Below are positions 5,223 through 12,853 of a DNA stretch of 17,637 bases, in pieces. Origin of the DNA: an uncultured Alphaproteobacteria bacterium (GTDB lineage Bacteria; Pseudomonadota; Alphaproteobacteria; Rs-D84); assembly GCA_904502245.1 (NCBI GenBank), contig CAJGDN010000018.1, positions 1-17,637 on the forward strand. The letters run 5' to 3'. Position 1 is the first letter of the stretch. Each line of letters opens with the position of its first letter. Both the position numbers and the translations under genes were made by a program. Under the pieces are notes generated by a model that saw nothing but the letters and a program-made list of their open reading frames with translations, made no database searches and was not told where the DNA came from.

Positions 5223-8096
5223 ATGGCAAATTTGATAAAAATTCGTGGCGCGCGCGAAAATAATCTTAAAAATATTGATTTAGACATACCAAAAAATAAA
5301 TTGGTGGTCTTTACAGGAGTATCAGGTTCTGGTAAGTCTTCGTTGGCATTTAATACTATTTATGCCGAAGGCCAGCGCAGATATGTGGAATCGTTATCTA
5401 GTTATGCACGGCAATTCTTGGATATGCAGAAAAAGCCAGATGTTGATTTAATAGAAGGTTTGGCACCTGCAATTTCAATTGAACAAAAAACAACCTCAAA
5501 AAATCCGCGTTCAACTGTTGGAACTGTGACCGAAATTTATGATTATTTGCGATTGCTGTGGGCGCGTATTGGTGTGCCGCATTCGCCGGTTACGGGTAAG
5601 CCGATTAAGTCCCAGACGGTTGCCGAAATGGTTGATTGGACCATGAAAATACCCGCAGGGACAAAAATTCTTATATTGGCGCCGTTGGTTCGTGAACGCA
5701 AGGGAGAATATCGCAAAGAATTGGCGTTCTTGGTCAAGCAGGGGTACAGCCGTGCGATTATTGATGGGGAAATGGTGGATTTGTCAGCCGTTCAACCATT
5801 GGATAAAAATAAAAAACATACAATCTTGGTGGTGGTTGATCGTTTGCAAATGCCAGGTGAAAATGCGGATACAGAAGAATTTCGTTCGCGTATGTATTCT
5901 TCGTTCGAAGGCTCGTTGCGATTAGTTCCGGGGTCTGTATTAGTGCGCCGGTTGGATACAAATGAGGATACGCTGTATTCACAAAGTTATGCGTGCCCAG
6001 TCAGTGGATTTACAGTTCCAAAGATTGAACCGCGTTTGTTTTCATTTAATGCGCCAATGGGGGCGTGCCAGAACTGTGATGGTTTGGGCGTGCAGTTAAA
6101 TATGTCGCCTGATTTGGTTGTGCCAGATCCGTCAAAATCAATTCTGGGAGGTGCAATTGCACCGTGGTCGCGTGGCGGTATGTTAAGTCAGTTTGAACAT
6201 TTGTTAGATGCGTTACATAAAAAGTTTAAAATCCCATTATCAAAACCATGGCATACGTTGACCCAGGAACAGAAAGATTTAATTCTGTACGGCAGTGGGG
6301 ATGAGCCAATTAAAATAAACTGGAACGGTTTTGTTTATGAAAAACCATACGAGGGCGTGATTCCAAATATTGAACGCCGTTGGCGCGAATCGGAATCAGA
6401 GGCGATGCGTAATGAATTGTCAAAGTATCAATCTGAAAAGCCGTGCCCTGTATGTCATGGCAAGCGTTTAAATATCCACGCATTATGTGTGCGCATCAAT
6501 GGTGCAGATATTATGGATGTGTGTGATATGGCGGTTGACGATTCGTTAGAATGGTTTCGCGATTTGCCAAATCATTTATCCCAGAAAGATAATGATATTG
6601 CACGAATCGTGTTGCGTGAAATTACAGACAGATTGTATTTCCTGCAAAATGTTGGATTGGGGTATTTAACGCTGTCGCGTATGGCGGGGACTTTGTCCGG
6701 GGGCGAAGCGCAGCGAATACGTTTGGCGTCCCAGATTGGCAGTGGTTTGTCTGGTGTTTTATATGTCTTGGATGAACCGTCAATTGGTTTACACCAGGCG
6801 GATAATGATAAGTTGTTAGAAACACTGAAAATGTTACGCGACAAAGATAATACAGTAATCGTTGTTGAACATGACGAAGATGCGATGCGCGCAGCAGATT
6901 GGTTGGTGGATATTGGGCGTGGCGCGGGGATAAATGGCGGTAATGTTATTGCCGCAGGAATACCTGCGCAGGTCATAAAGAACAAAGATTCTATTACGGG
7001 GCAATATTTGTCAGGTGTGCGTAAAATACCGGTGCCAGCAAAGCGTCGCGCGGGAAATGGAAAAACAATAACGGTGCATGGGGCGCATGGGAATAATTTA
7101 AAGAATGTAACAGTTGATTTTCCGTTGGGTAAATTTGTTGCGTTGACGGGTGTGTCGGGATCTGGAAAATCTACGCTATTATTAAATACACTGTATCCGG
7201 CGTTGATGCGTGCGTTGTATAATTCCAAGATAGAAACCGCACCGCATGATATCATCACGGGTATGGAGAATGTGGACAAGGTGGTTGATATAGACCAATC
7301 ACCAATTGGGCGCAGTCCGCGCAGTAATCCAGCAACATATACAGGTGTATTCAGTGATATTCGTGATTTCTTTGCGGCCCTGCCAGAGGCCAAGGCGCGT
7401 GGATATACGTCCGGACGTTTTTCGTTTAATGTCAAAGGTGGTCGGTGTGAAGCGTGTCAGGGTGATGGTCAGATTAAGATTGAAATGAATTTCTTGGCCG
7501 ATGTGTATGTGGAATGCGATTGTTGTCATGGTACGCGTTACAACGAAGAAACGTTGGCGGTTAAGTACAAAGGTAAATCAATCGCAGATGTTCTGAACAT
7601 GACGGTCGAAGAAGCGTATCGTTTCTTTATAAATGTGCCAAAAATTGCGCGCAAGTTAGAATTGTTAAAACGTGTGGGATTGGATTACATCAAATTGGGG
7701 CAAAGTTCGTTGGATTTATCTGGGGGCGAGGCACAACGTATAAAACTGTCCAAAGAATTGGCGGCACGCAGTACAGGTGAAACGATTTATATTCTGGACG
7801 AACCAACAACAGGTCTGCATTTTGAAGATATCAAGTTGTTGTTGTCTGTTCTGCATGAATTGGTAGAGCAGGGAAATACCGTTATTGTTATTGAGCATAA
7901 TCTGGAAGTTATCAAGACTGCGGATTGGATTATTGACCTGGGACCAACGGGTGGTGCAGGCGGTGGGCAGATTATCGCAACTGGTACACCCGAAGATGTT
8001 GCGTCTGTGCCAGAATCAAAAACAGGAAAATATTTACAGAAGTATCTTGAAAAATCTGGAAAAGGACATAAAATAGACAGGCAGAAAAAGGAGTAA
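5223..8096 (+). CDS. uvrA: Excinuclease ABC subunit A
   Basis: UvrA is the damage-scanning ATPase of nucleotide excision repair. It dimerises and loads UvrB. The 957-residue product is full length. Landmarks in order are Walker A GVSGSGKS (32-39), first zinc finger C258/S261/C282/C285, CPVCHGKR, ABC signature LSGGE (491-495) with VLDEPSIGLH, second Walker A GVSGSGKS (643-650), zinc finger C742-x2-C745...C765-x2-C768, and signature LSGGE (832-836) with ILDEPTTGLH. The first zinc finger has Ser in place of the second Cys (CPVS), which I recall as common in alphaproteobacterial UvrA. The functionally important second finger is intact. The ATG has no Shine-Dalgarno and lies at the predicted transcription start. 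The next gene's SD overlaps its stop, so the two are cotranscribed. Confidence 0.97.
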   Translation: MANLIKIRGARENNLKNIDLDIPKNKLVVFTGVSGSGKSSLAFNTIYAEGQRRYVESLSSYARQFLDMQKKPDVDLIEGLAPAISIEQKTTSKNPRSTVGTVTEIYDYLRLLWARIGVPHSPVTGKPIKSQTVAEMVDWTMKIPAGTKILILAPLVRERKGEYRKELAFLVKQGYSRAIIDGEMVDLSAVQPLDKNKKHTILVVVDRLQMPGENADTEEFRSRMYSSFEGSLRLVPGSVLVRRLDTNEDTLYSQSYACPVSGFTVPKIEPRLFSFNAPMGACQNCDGLGVQLNMSPDLVVPDPSKSILGGAIAPWSRGGMLSQFEHLLDALHKKFKIPLSKPWHTLTQEQKDLILYGSGDEPIKINWNGFVYEKPYEGVIPNIERRWRESESEAMRNELSKYQSEKPCPVCHGKRLNIHALCVRINGADIMDVCDMAVDDSLEWFRDLPNHLSQKDNDIARIVLREITDRLYFLQNVGLGYLTLSRMAGTLSGGEAQRIRLASQIGSGLSGVLYVLDEPSIGLHQADNDKLLETLKMLRDKDNTVIVVEHDEDAMRAADWLVDIGRGAGINGGNVIAAGIPAQVIKNKDSITGQYLSGVRKIPVPAKRRAGNGKTITVHGAHGNNLKNVTVDFPLGKFVALTGVSGSGKSTLLLNTLYPALMRALYNSKIETAPHDIITGMENVDKVVDIDQSPIGRSPRSNPATYTGVFSDIRDFFAALPEAKARGYTSGRFSFNVKGGRCEACQGDGQIKIEMNFLADVYVECDCCHGTRYNEETLAVKYKGKSIADVLNMTVEEAYRFFINVPKIARKLELLKRVGLDYIKLGQSSLDLSGGEAQRIKLSKELAARSTGETIYILDEPTTGLHFEDIKLLLSVLHELVEQGNTVIVIEHNLEVIKTADWIIDLGPTGGAGGGQIIATGTPEDVASVPESKTGKYLQKYLEKSGKGHKIDRQKKE

Positions 8097-8101
8097 CTAG
8101 T

Positions 8102-8638
8102 ATGTTTGGATTTGGTAAAAAGAAAGATAAGAATGTTGCGCAAAGTAATTTTAGCGAAGCGGATATCAAGGCTGCGGAAAAGGATTTAGGCGCAGATAAA
8201 ATGCCCGCCGGTATGAAAGAAGTGGCGGCGCGTATGATGTCGGGTCAGTTTGATATGAATGATATGTTGGTGCAGTTGAAACAGATAAAGAAAATGAGCA
8301 ATTTTAGCGGTCTGTTAAAAATGGTGCCTGGTATGGGTAGCGCAGTATCTGCAATGAAAGAAAAAATTAAAGATGGTAGTGTTGATGCCCAAATTAAGAT
8401 TTTAGAGGCAATGACACCAGCAGAACGAGCCGAACCAGAAAAAGTATTTGCCAATGCCAAGGCACGTATTGCAGAAACAGCCGGATGCACCGTGCGTGAT
8501 GTCGAGCATATGATTAAGCAATACACAAAAATGAAACAGCAGATGGCAATGATTCAGCGTATGGGTGGAATGGAGGCCGTTATGGCACGTATGCAGGCCC
8601 AGGGTGGAATGCCAGAGGTAAAGCCACAGGGGAATTAA
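8102..8638 (+). CDS. Stand-alone SRP54/Ffh M-domain protein (no NG GTPase domain)
   Basis: The M domain of Ffh binds signal peptides in a Met-lined groove and 4.5S RNA through a helix-turn-helix. This 178-residue protein aligns to that domain alone: QFDMNDMLVQLKQIKKM (49-65), LLKMVPGMG (71-79, with finger-loop PGMG), EAMTPAERAEPEKV (102-115), ARIAETAGCTVRDVEHMIKQ (121-140) and a Met/Gln-rich tail. There are 21 Met residues. The NG domain with its P-loop and DTAGR motifs is absent, and the region before it is uvrA coding sequence, so this is not a local truncation. The RNA-binding motif normally RIA.GSG is RIAETAG, so 4.5S RNA binding may be altered. The short N terminus (GFGKKKDKN) is basic. 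SD AAGGAG (8088-8093) gives a firm start. Its function is unknown. Confidence 0.8.
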   Translation: MFGFGKKKDKNVAQSNFSEADIKAAEKDLGADKMPAGMKEVAARMMSGQFDMNDMLVQLKQIKKMSNFSGLLKMVPGMGSAVSAMKEKIKDGSVDAQIKILEAMTPAERAEPEKVFANAKARIAETAGCTVRDVEHMIKQYTKMKQQMAMIQRMGGMEAVMARMQAQGGMPEVKPQGN

Positions 8639-8640
8639 TT

Positions 8641-8916
8641 ATGGCATTGGTTGATACGTTGAAAAATTTAAGACATTTGTTTGATTGGACTGTCCTGGAT
8701 GTGTCTGAACCGGCTGCATATCAAAAAACATACACTGATGCAGATAATTTGCTGTTGGGATATCAGGTTACAGTTACCTATAAGTACCATGGTGCTTATG
8801 AGTATATATTTCCTGTTGATAACAAGGTTGGTTTGATAACACCAGAACGTGCGTTTAAAAGGGCACAAAACTTCTGTAATCAAAAGCGGGCATCCGTAAA
8901 GCAAAGAATACGTTAA
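8641..8916 (+). CDS. Hypothetical protein, 91 aa
   Basis: I do not recognise a family. The protein has an amphipathic start (LVDTLKNLRHLFDW), an acidic centre, a probable beta pair LLGYQVTVTYKYHGAYEYIF (38-57), and a basic C-terminal helix ending KRASVKQRIR. There is no signal peptide or membrane segment, so it is likely a small cytosolic protein. It begins 2 bases after the M-domain gene, with SD AGGGGA (8628-8633) inside that gene's end. Its TAA shares one base with the rlmE ATG (TAATG), so translation is probably coupled. This fixed position argues that it is a real gene. The Tyr-rich strands and basic tail could suit an RNA- or ribosome-associated role, but that is only inference. Confidence 0.75.
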   Translation: MALVDTLKNLRHLFDWTVLDVSEPAAYQKTYTDADNLLLGYQVTVTYKYHGAYEYIFPVDNKVGLITPERAFKRAQNFCNQKRASVKQRIR

Positions 8917-9575
8917 TGAAAATAACAAATAAAAAGATTGCCAGCAAGAAATCGTCGGTCGCATGGCTGCAACGCCAGGCGGCGGATCCATATGTTGCGC
9001 GTGCACACAAAGATGGATATCGTGCGCGTGCGGCATATAAATTGATTGAAATGAATGAAAAGTTCAAATTCTTGCGCAATGGCCAGGTTGTTGTAGATTT
9101 GGGGGCGGCACCAGGGTCATGGTCACAATATATTGCGCGTACATATCCAAAATCAAAAATATTCGCAATGGATTTATTGGAAATATCGCCAATTGTTGGT
9201 GTGGAAACGTACCAGGGCGATTTTACATCAGATGATGCATTGCGCTGGTTGGAAGAAAAGTTGGGATTGCAACCGGATGAAGTTGGTGCGGGTACAGCAG
9301 ATGTTGTTGTGTCTGATATGGCGCCAAATACGGTTGGACATAAAAAAACAGACCATATTCGTCAGATGGTGTTGCTGGAATATGCGTTTGATTTTGCGAT
9401 TCGTGCGTTAAAGCCGGGTGGAACATTTGTTTGTAAATCGTTCACGGGTGGTACAACCCAAGATTTGTTAAAACAGATAAAAGAGCGATTTGATAATGTG
9501 TATCATATGAAACCGCCATCATCGCGCAAGGATAGCGTGGAAATGTTTATTGTTGCGATTGGTTTTCGTGGATAG
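8916..9575 (+). CDS. rlmE: 23S rRNA 2'-O-ribose methyltransferase RlmE (FtsJ/RrmJ)
   Basis: RlmE methylates the 2'-OH of U2552 (E. coli numbering) in the A loop of 23S rRNA on the 50S particle, using S-adenosylmethionine. The 219-residue product has the family length. The K-D-K-E catalytic tetrad is complete: K42 (AAYKL), D134 (VSDMAPNT), K174 (FVCKSFTGG) and E209 (KDSVEMF). The SAM motif is VVDLGAAPGSWSQ (59-71), and a basic RNA-binding N terminus precedes it. The start overlaps the previous stop by one base with only a weak SD, which suggests coupling. A terminator hairpin follows immediately, so this is the last gene of the uvrA unit. Confidence 0.95.
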   Translation: MKITNKKIASKKSSVAWLQRQAADPYVARAHKDGYRARAAYKLIEMNEKFKFLRNGQVVVDLGAAPGSWSQYIARTYPKSKIFAMDLLEISPIVGVETYQGDFTSDDALRWLEEKLGLQPDEVGAGTADVVVSDMAPNTVGHKKTDHIRQMVLLEYAFDFAIRALKPGGTFVCKSFTGGTTQDLLKQIKERFDNVYHMKPPSSRKDSVEMFIVAIGFRG

Positions 9576-9581
9576 ATTATT

Positions 9582-9605
9582 CCGGGCACTGTGCCCGGTT
9601 TTTGT
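9582..9605 (+). terminator. Terminator of the uvrA-rlmE operon
   Basis: A 7-bp GC-rich stem CCGGGCA/TGCCCGG with a CTG loop (9582-9598), followed by TTTTTGTTT. Confidence 0.85.
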
Positions 9606-9645
9606 TTAGGACAAAAACTTTTTAATTTTATGTATGTATTTGTGC

Positions 9646-9675
9646 TTGCCATGGGTGGGGAATTTTTTATATAAT
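9646..9675 (+). promoter_or_regulatory. Strong promoter of the repeat-protein gene
   Basis: TTGCCA (9646-9651, five of six), an 18-bp spacer, and a perfect TATAAT (9670-9675). This is among the best consensus matches in the window. Predicted start near 9682, giving a leader of about 44 nt with an SD-like AAGGTGGGG (9708-9714 region). Confidence 0.65.
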
Positions 9676-9725
9676 ATTTCCTGAATAGAGAGTGTATTAA
9701 CCTGATAAAGGTGGGGTCGATTGGC

Positions 9726-11279
9726 ATGATTAGCACGAAAAAATTTGTATTTACAGTATCTTTATGCGCGATGTTGGCGGTGAATCCGGTGTTGGCGACA
9801 GTACCAAGTGAAGACGAATCGCTTGGTGTTGCACACGAGATTTATGTCGAATCGACGAATGTTGGTTTGAAAGATGCGTTAAATGATGTTGCGTCTGGTA
9901 TTGCGGGTGTGACATATGTAAATCGTATGGTAAATAGTGCGGGTAATGCCGCGATTAAGGCCGAAGGGCATGCCGCGGCGGCGGGTGCATCGGCAGTGAT
10001 TGCGAACAAGGCCGCCGCAGACGCCGCCAGTGCGGCCGCAGACGCCGACAGTGCGGCCAAAAGCAAGGTCAGTATTGAACAGGGTACAGAAAACAAGAAC
10101 AAGGCTTTGGTTACAAATGAAGATGGTTCTGTGTATCCAGGGTATGTGACATCAAATATGCTTGCCAATGGTGCAGTGACGACGGATAAGATTGCTGGTA
10201 AAGATGGCGCGGAGTATGGCGGGTATGTTATGCGTACTGATGCATCTGGTAGGGTGGCATGGGGGCAGGTTGGAACGAATGGTATTGCCGATGATGCGGT
10301 GACGAAGAATAAGATTGCCGATGATGCGATTGCTACTTGGCATATTAGTGGGGCTGCGGGTGTTTTGTATGGTGACGCCAGTGAAGATGTGCATTGGGGA
10401 CTGATTAACTCTGATCTTATTGCCGATGATGCAGTGACGACGAATAAGATTGCCAATGATGCAGTGACGACGGATAAAATTGCTGGTAAAGATGCCGTGG
10501 AGTATGTCGGGTATGTTATGCGTAATGATGATGGTGGCAGTGTGTCATGGGGCCAGGTTGATAGTGCGGGTATTGCCGATAATGCAGTGACGACGGATAA
10601 GATTGCTGGTGTGGTTGGCGCGGAGTCTGACGGGTATGTTATGCGTAGTGCTCCAGATGGCAGTGTGTCATGGGGGCAGGTTAGAACGAATGGTATTGCC
10701 GATTATGTAGTGACGGAGGATAAGATTTCTGACTGGGCAGTGACGACGGATAAAATTTCTGGTATGGTTGGCGAGGAGTATGACGGGTATGTTATGCGTA
10801 CTGATGAGGAAGGCAGTGTGTCATGGGGGCAGGTTGATAGTGCGGGCATTGCTGATGGCGCAGTGACGACGGACAAGATTAAGGTACCTGAAAATGGCAC
10901 GTCAGGTGTTATGGTGACGGCTGGAGATGGTAATGCATATTGGGGCAAGGTGGGTGCTGGTATGATTGTCGATGGTGCGGTGACGAGGGATAAGATTGCC
11001 GATTTTGCAGTGACGGCGGATAAGATTGCCAGTGGTGTAGTGACGATGGGAAAGATTGCCGATTATGCAGTGGCGACGGATAAGATTTCTGGCTTGGCAG
11101 TGACGACGGATAAGATTGCCAACGGCGCAGTGTCGAGGGATAAGATTTCCGGTGATGCAGTGACGACGGATAAGATTGCCGATTATGCAGTGACGCGTGA
11201 AAAGACAGAAGGTGTTGTCGGGGTTGTGCCGATTAAGTTGGAAAATTCTACATCGTATGGTACATTTTGGATTGAATAA
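9726..11279 (+). CDS. Exported repetitive protein with AVTTDKI repeats, putative surface fibre/adhesin
   Basis: This is a 517-residue protein. Residues 1-24 are a Sec signal peptide (MISTKKF, a hydrophobic core, then PVLA|TVP). Next comes an Ala-rich, coiled-coil-like stretch (about 75-115). The rest is repetitive: six modules of the form GYVMR-x5-GSVSWGQV-x3-GIAD, and about 17 copies of a ten-residue motif typified by D-x-AVTTDKIA, the last eight in uninterrupted tandem. Similar motifs occur in bacterial fibre-like surface proteins and phage tail fibres, so a trimeric beta-rich stalk is plausible. The C terminus (PIKLENSTSYGTFWIE) shows no YadA-type barrel, LPxTG or other anchor. GTG 9711 is an alternative start, but ATG 9726 gives a clean signal peptide. 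The gene is monocistronic. Function and cell attachment are unknown. Confidence 0.8.
   Translation: MISTKKFVFTVSLCAMLAVNPVLATVPSEDESLGVAHEIYVESTNVGLKDALNDVASGIAGVTYVNRMVNSAGNAAIKAEGHAAAAGASAVIANKAAADAASAAADADSAAKSKVSIEQGTENKNKALVTNEDGSVYPGYVTSNMLANGAVTTDKIAGKDGAEYGGYVMRTDASGRVAWGQVGTNGIADDAVTKNKIADDAIATWHISGAAGVLYGDASEDVHWGLINSDLIADDAVTTNKIANDAVTTDKIAGKDAVEYVGYVMRNDDGGSVSWGQVDSAGIADNAVTTDKIAGVVGAESDGYVMRSAPDGSVSWGQVRTNGIADYVVTEDKISDWAVTTDKISGMVGEEYDGYVMRTDEEGSVSWGQVDSAGIADGAVTTDKIKVPENGTSGVMVTAGDGNAYWGKVGAGMIVDGAVTRDKIADFAVTADKIASGVVTMGKIADYAVATDKISGLAVTTDKIANGAVSRDKISGDAVTTDKIADYAVTREKTEGVVGVVPIKLENSTSYGTFWIE
10144..10970 (+). repeat. Six imperfect long modules in the repeat protein
   Basis: The modules carry GYVMR / SWGQV / GIAD-type cores, in order: VAWGQV, VHWGLI, VSWGQV (three times), YWGKV. 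The second and sixth are most diverged. They are interspersed with AVTTDKI motifs. At DNA level the strings GTGTCATGGGG and GCAGTGACGACGGATAAGAT recur, so recombination between modules is possible. Confidence 0.85.
10971..11210 (+). repeat. Eight tandem 30-bp repeats (10-aa units)
   Basis: Eight in-phase 30-bp units, beginning at 10971, 11001 and so on up to 11181, each encode a variant of x-x-AVTTDKI-x. Units differ by several bases (for example AVTRDKI, VVTMGKI, AVSRDKI), so the array is not freshly amplified. Confidence 0.9.
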
Positions 11280-11284
11280 AGAAA

Positions 11285-11310
11285 CGCCCCGTTTGGGGCG
11301 ATTTTTTATT
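11285..11310. terminator. First terminator after the repeat-protein gene
   Basis: A 6-bp stem CGCCCC/GGGGCG with a GTTT loop (11285-11300), then ATTTTTTATTT. On the minus strand it is followed by TTTCTTT and could also end the lrgA-lrgB-SIMPL transcript. Confidence 0.9.
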
Positions 11311-11319
11311 TGGTTATGT

Positions 11320-11342
11320 GGGGGGCTCTCCCCTTTTTTTTT
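11320..11342 (+). terminator. Second, tandem terminator
   Basis: A short GGGG/CCCC stem within GGGGGGCTCTCCCC, followed by a run of nine T (11334-11342). It backs up the hairpin at 11285. Confidence 0.6.
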
Positions 11343-11350
11343 GATGTGTT

Positions 11351-11377
11351 ATTCCACGGTCAAGTCCCAGGATGACA
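11351..11377 (-). repeat. Degenerate alphaproteobacterial intergenic palindrome-type repeat
   Basis: The minus strand reads GTCATCCTGGGACTTGACC followed by GTGGAAT. This resembles the widespread alphaproteobacterial intergenic element of the form GTCATCCCGG..TTGA.CCGGGAT. The two arms pair imperfectly. It sits just beyond the stop of the SIMPL gene. The assignment rests on my recollection of that element and on a single copy here. Confidence 0.4.
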
Positions 11378-11383
11378 AAGGGG

Positions 11384-12130
11384 TTATTTTAAATAAAATG
11401 TAATTGTTGCAACAACGCGGACTTTTTTGTTAATTGCCTGGCGTTCATTTGAAGACCAGGTGTCGGTCGGATCGCGTGATTCAATGCTGAATACACCTTG
11501 GTTCGCGCTTTTAATTTTCCCCAGGCGCGCGTCGGCATCTTTGGCAAATTGTTCACCGGCGGCGGTCGCGTTCTTGGTCGCTTGTTCAATCATTGAAATT
11601 TTTATGTCGTTCAGACCGTTGAATATATATATGGGGCCTGAATAATCTTCGGTGACGGTGATGCCACGGCGTACTAATTCGCCCATGCGACGTGATACAC
11701 TGTCGACCAGTTGCACATCATGTGAACGTACCATTACGCCGGCATCAATTACATATCGACCGTCATTGTTTTGAGCGCGCAATTCTGTGTCAGAATAACC
11801 GGCGTATTTATCGCGTACATGAACACGCAGGTTCTGAATGTCGGATGGTGCAAATCCAGAATCAATTAAAAATGCGTGAATTTGGGCAATGTTTGTGTCC
11901 ATTTCTTTTTGCAGTATGCCTAAATCTCCGCCAACGCCATTTATTTTGATGTTCCATACGGCGGTATCGGCCACAACATCACGTTCGGCCAGACCTTTGA
12001 CCGTGACAGTGCGTCCAGACATGGCGCGATATATTCCATCCCCAATAAAAAATCCACCCAGCGCAATGCCAATCGCCAAGATAGAAATCCAAATGCCGGG
12101 TATTGATTTTATTTTGTTTGTAATTTTCAT
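11384..12130 (-). CDS. SIMPL-domain (DUF541) periplasmic/membrane-anchored protein
   Basis: The 248-residue protein has an N-terminal membrane anchor (about 12-34, IWISILAIGIALGGFFIG). A SIMPL/DUF541 domain then fills the rest. It begins at SGRTVTVKGLAERDVVADTAVW, a form of the family's opening strand (tvtG.ge..v.pD.a.w), and ends in VRVVATITFYLK. SIMPL proteins are periplasmic or outer-membrane-associated with no settled biochemical function; the best-known homologues are the mammalian SIMPL signalling protein and bacterial YggE. A good SD (AAGGAAG) precedes the ATG at 12130. It lies 24 bp after lrgB and is the last gene of a three-gene operon. Confidence 0.87.
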   Translation of the reverse strand: MKITNKIKSIPGIWISILAIGIALGGFFIGDGIYRAMSGRTVTVKGLAERDVVADTAVWNIKINGVGGDLGILQKEMDTNIAQIHAFLIDSGFAPSDIQNLRVHVRDKYAGYSDTELRAQNNDGRYVIDAGVMVRSHDVQLVDSVSRRMGELVRRGITVTEDYSGPIYIFNGLNDIKISMIEQATKNATAAGEQFAKDADARLGKIKSANQGVFSIESRDPTDTWSSNERQAINKKVRVVATITFYLK

Positions 12131-12154
12131 TTTTTCTTCCTTTTTTTGTTTCCC

Positions 12155-12853
12155 TTAGTTAAAAAATAACCATATTGCCAGTGGGGCAATTAATGCGGTC
12201 ATCAGGCCTGATAATACGATTGCCAGACTGCTGAGTGCGCCTTCGACCGGACCCATTTGCATGGCCTTGGTTGTGCCAGCTGCGTGCGATGCATTTCCAA
12301 TGGCTAATCCGCGTGCAGTGGCGCTGCGCAGGTTAAGTTTGCGGCATACAATGTCACTGACAGATGCGCCAAGAATGCCGGTTATAATTACTGATGAAAC
12401 AGTCAGGGCAATTATGCCACCCAGTTTTTCTGTAATGCCAATAGCAATCGCGGTCGTAACGGATATTGATACCAATGATCGTGCAACAATGTCGCCCAAT
12501 TCAAAAAATATACATATGAATATCACTGTTAATACTGAACAAATAACGCCGATTAGTATCGACAGCAATATTGGCCATATGTGTCGACGTAAAAGTGGTA
12601 GTTGTTTGTACATAGGGATCGCAAATGATACGGTTAATGGAACCAGAAAATATGTTATATATTGGGCCCCGGCGTTATAATCTGTATACGATATTCCTGT
12701 TTCTAGTAATACAAGTACAATAAATATTGTTGCCAGAAATAGTGGGGTAGTAAATGGCGATGGCCATCGACGATTGATTAAATACGCCAGTGAAAACATG
12801 GATAATGTTAATACAACACCGAAATAGGGCGAAGATGATAAAAACTTAATCAT
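12155..12853 (-). CDS. lrgB: LrgB-family membrane protein
   Basis: LrgB works with LrgA. The pair was described as a holin/antiholin-like system controlling murein hydrolase activity; relatives transport pyruvate (Bacillus PftAB) or glycolate/glycerate (plant PLGG1, an LrgA-LrgB fusion). The 232-residue protein is nearly all hydrophobic. It has the family signature in its second half: SVTTAIAIGITEKLGGIIALT, then the stretch ending GILGA, then ARGLAIGNASHAAGTTKAM and GALSSLAI. The conserved glycines and the H..GT motif are intact. Its ATG overlaps the lrgA stop by 4 bases (ATGA), and AGGGG lies upstream within lrgA, so the two are translationally coupled. The substrate is not predictable from sequence. 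Confidence 0.92.
   Translation of the reverse strand: MIKFLSSSPYFGVVLTLSMFSLAYLINRRWPSPFTTPLFLATIFIVLVLLETGISYTDYNAGAQYITYFLVPLTVSFAIPMYKQLPLLRRHIWPILLSILIGVICSVLTVIFICIFFELGDIVARSLVSISVTTAIAIGITEKLGGIIALTVSSVIITGILGASVSDIVCRKLNLRSATARGLAIGNASHAAGTTKAMQMGPVEGALSSLAIVLSGLMTALIAPLAIWLFFN

Noticed and set aside
5994..6077. Loss of a zinc ligand (CPVS) in the first UvrA zinc finger as a sign of a defective enzyme
   Set aside because: I recall CPVSGF as usual in alphaproteobacterial UvrA. Both ATPase sites and the second zinc finger are intact.
6572..7435. A long minus-strand open frame of 287 codons inside uvrA
   Set aside because: It lies antisense to intact, motif-rich uvrA coding sequence and its translation shows no recognisable domain. 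It is a shadow of uvrA codon bias.
9842..10456. A 204-codon minus-strand frame inside the repeat-protein gene
   Set aside because: It mirrors the repetitive plus-strand gene, which has a signal peptide, promoter and terminators. The antisense frame is a by-product of the repeats.
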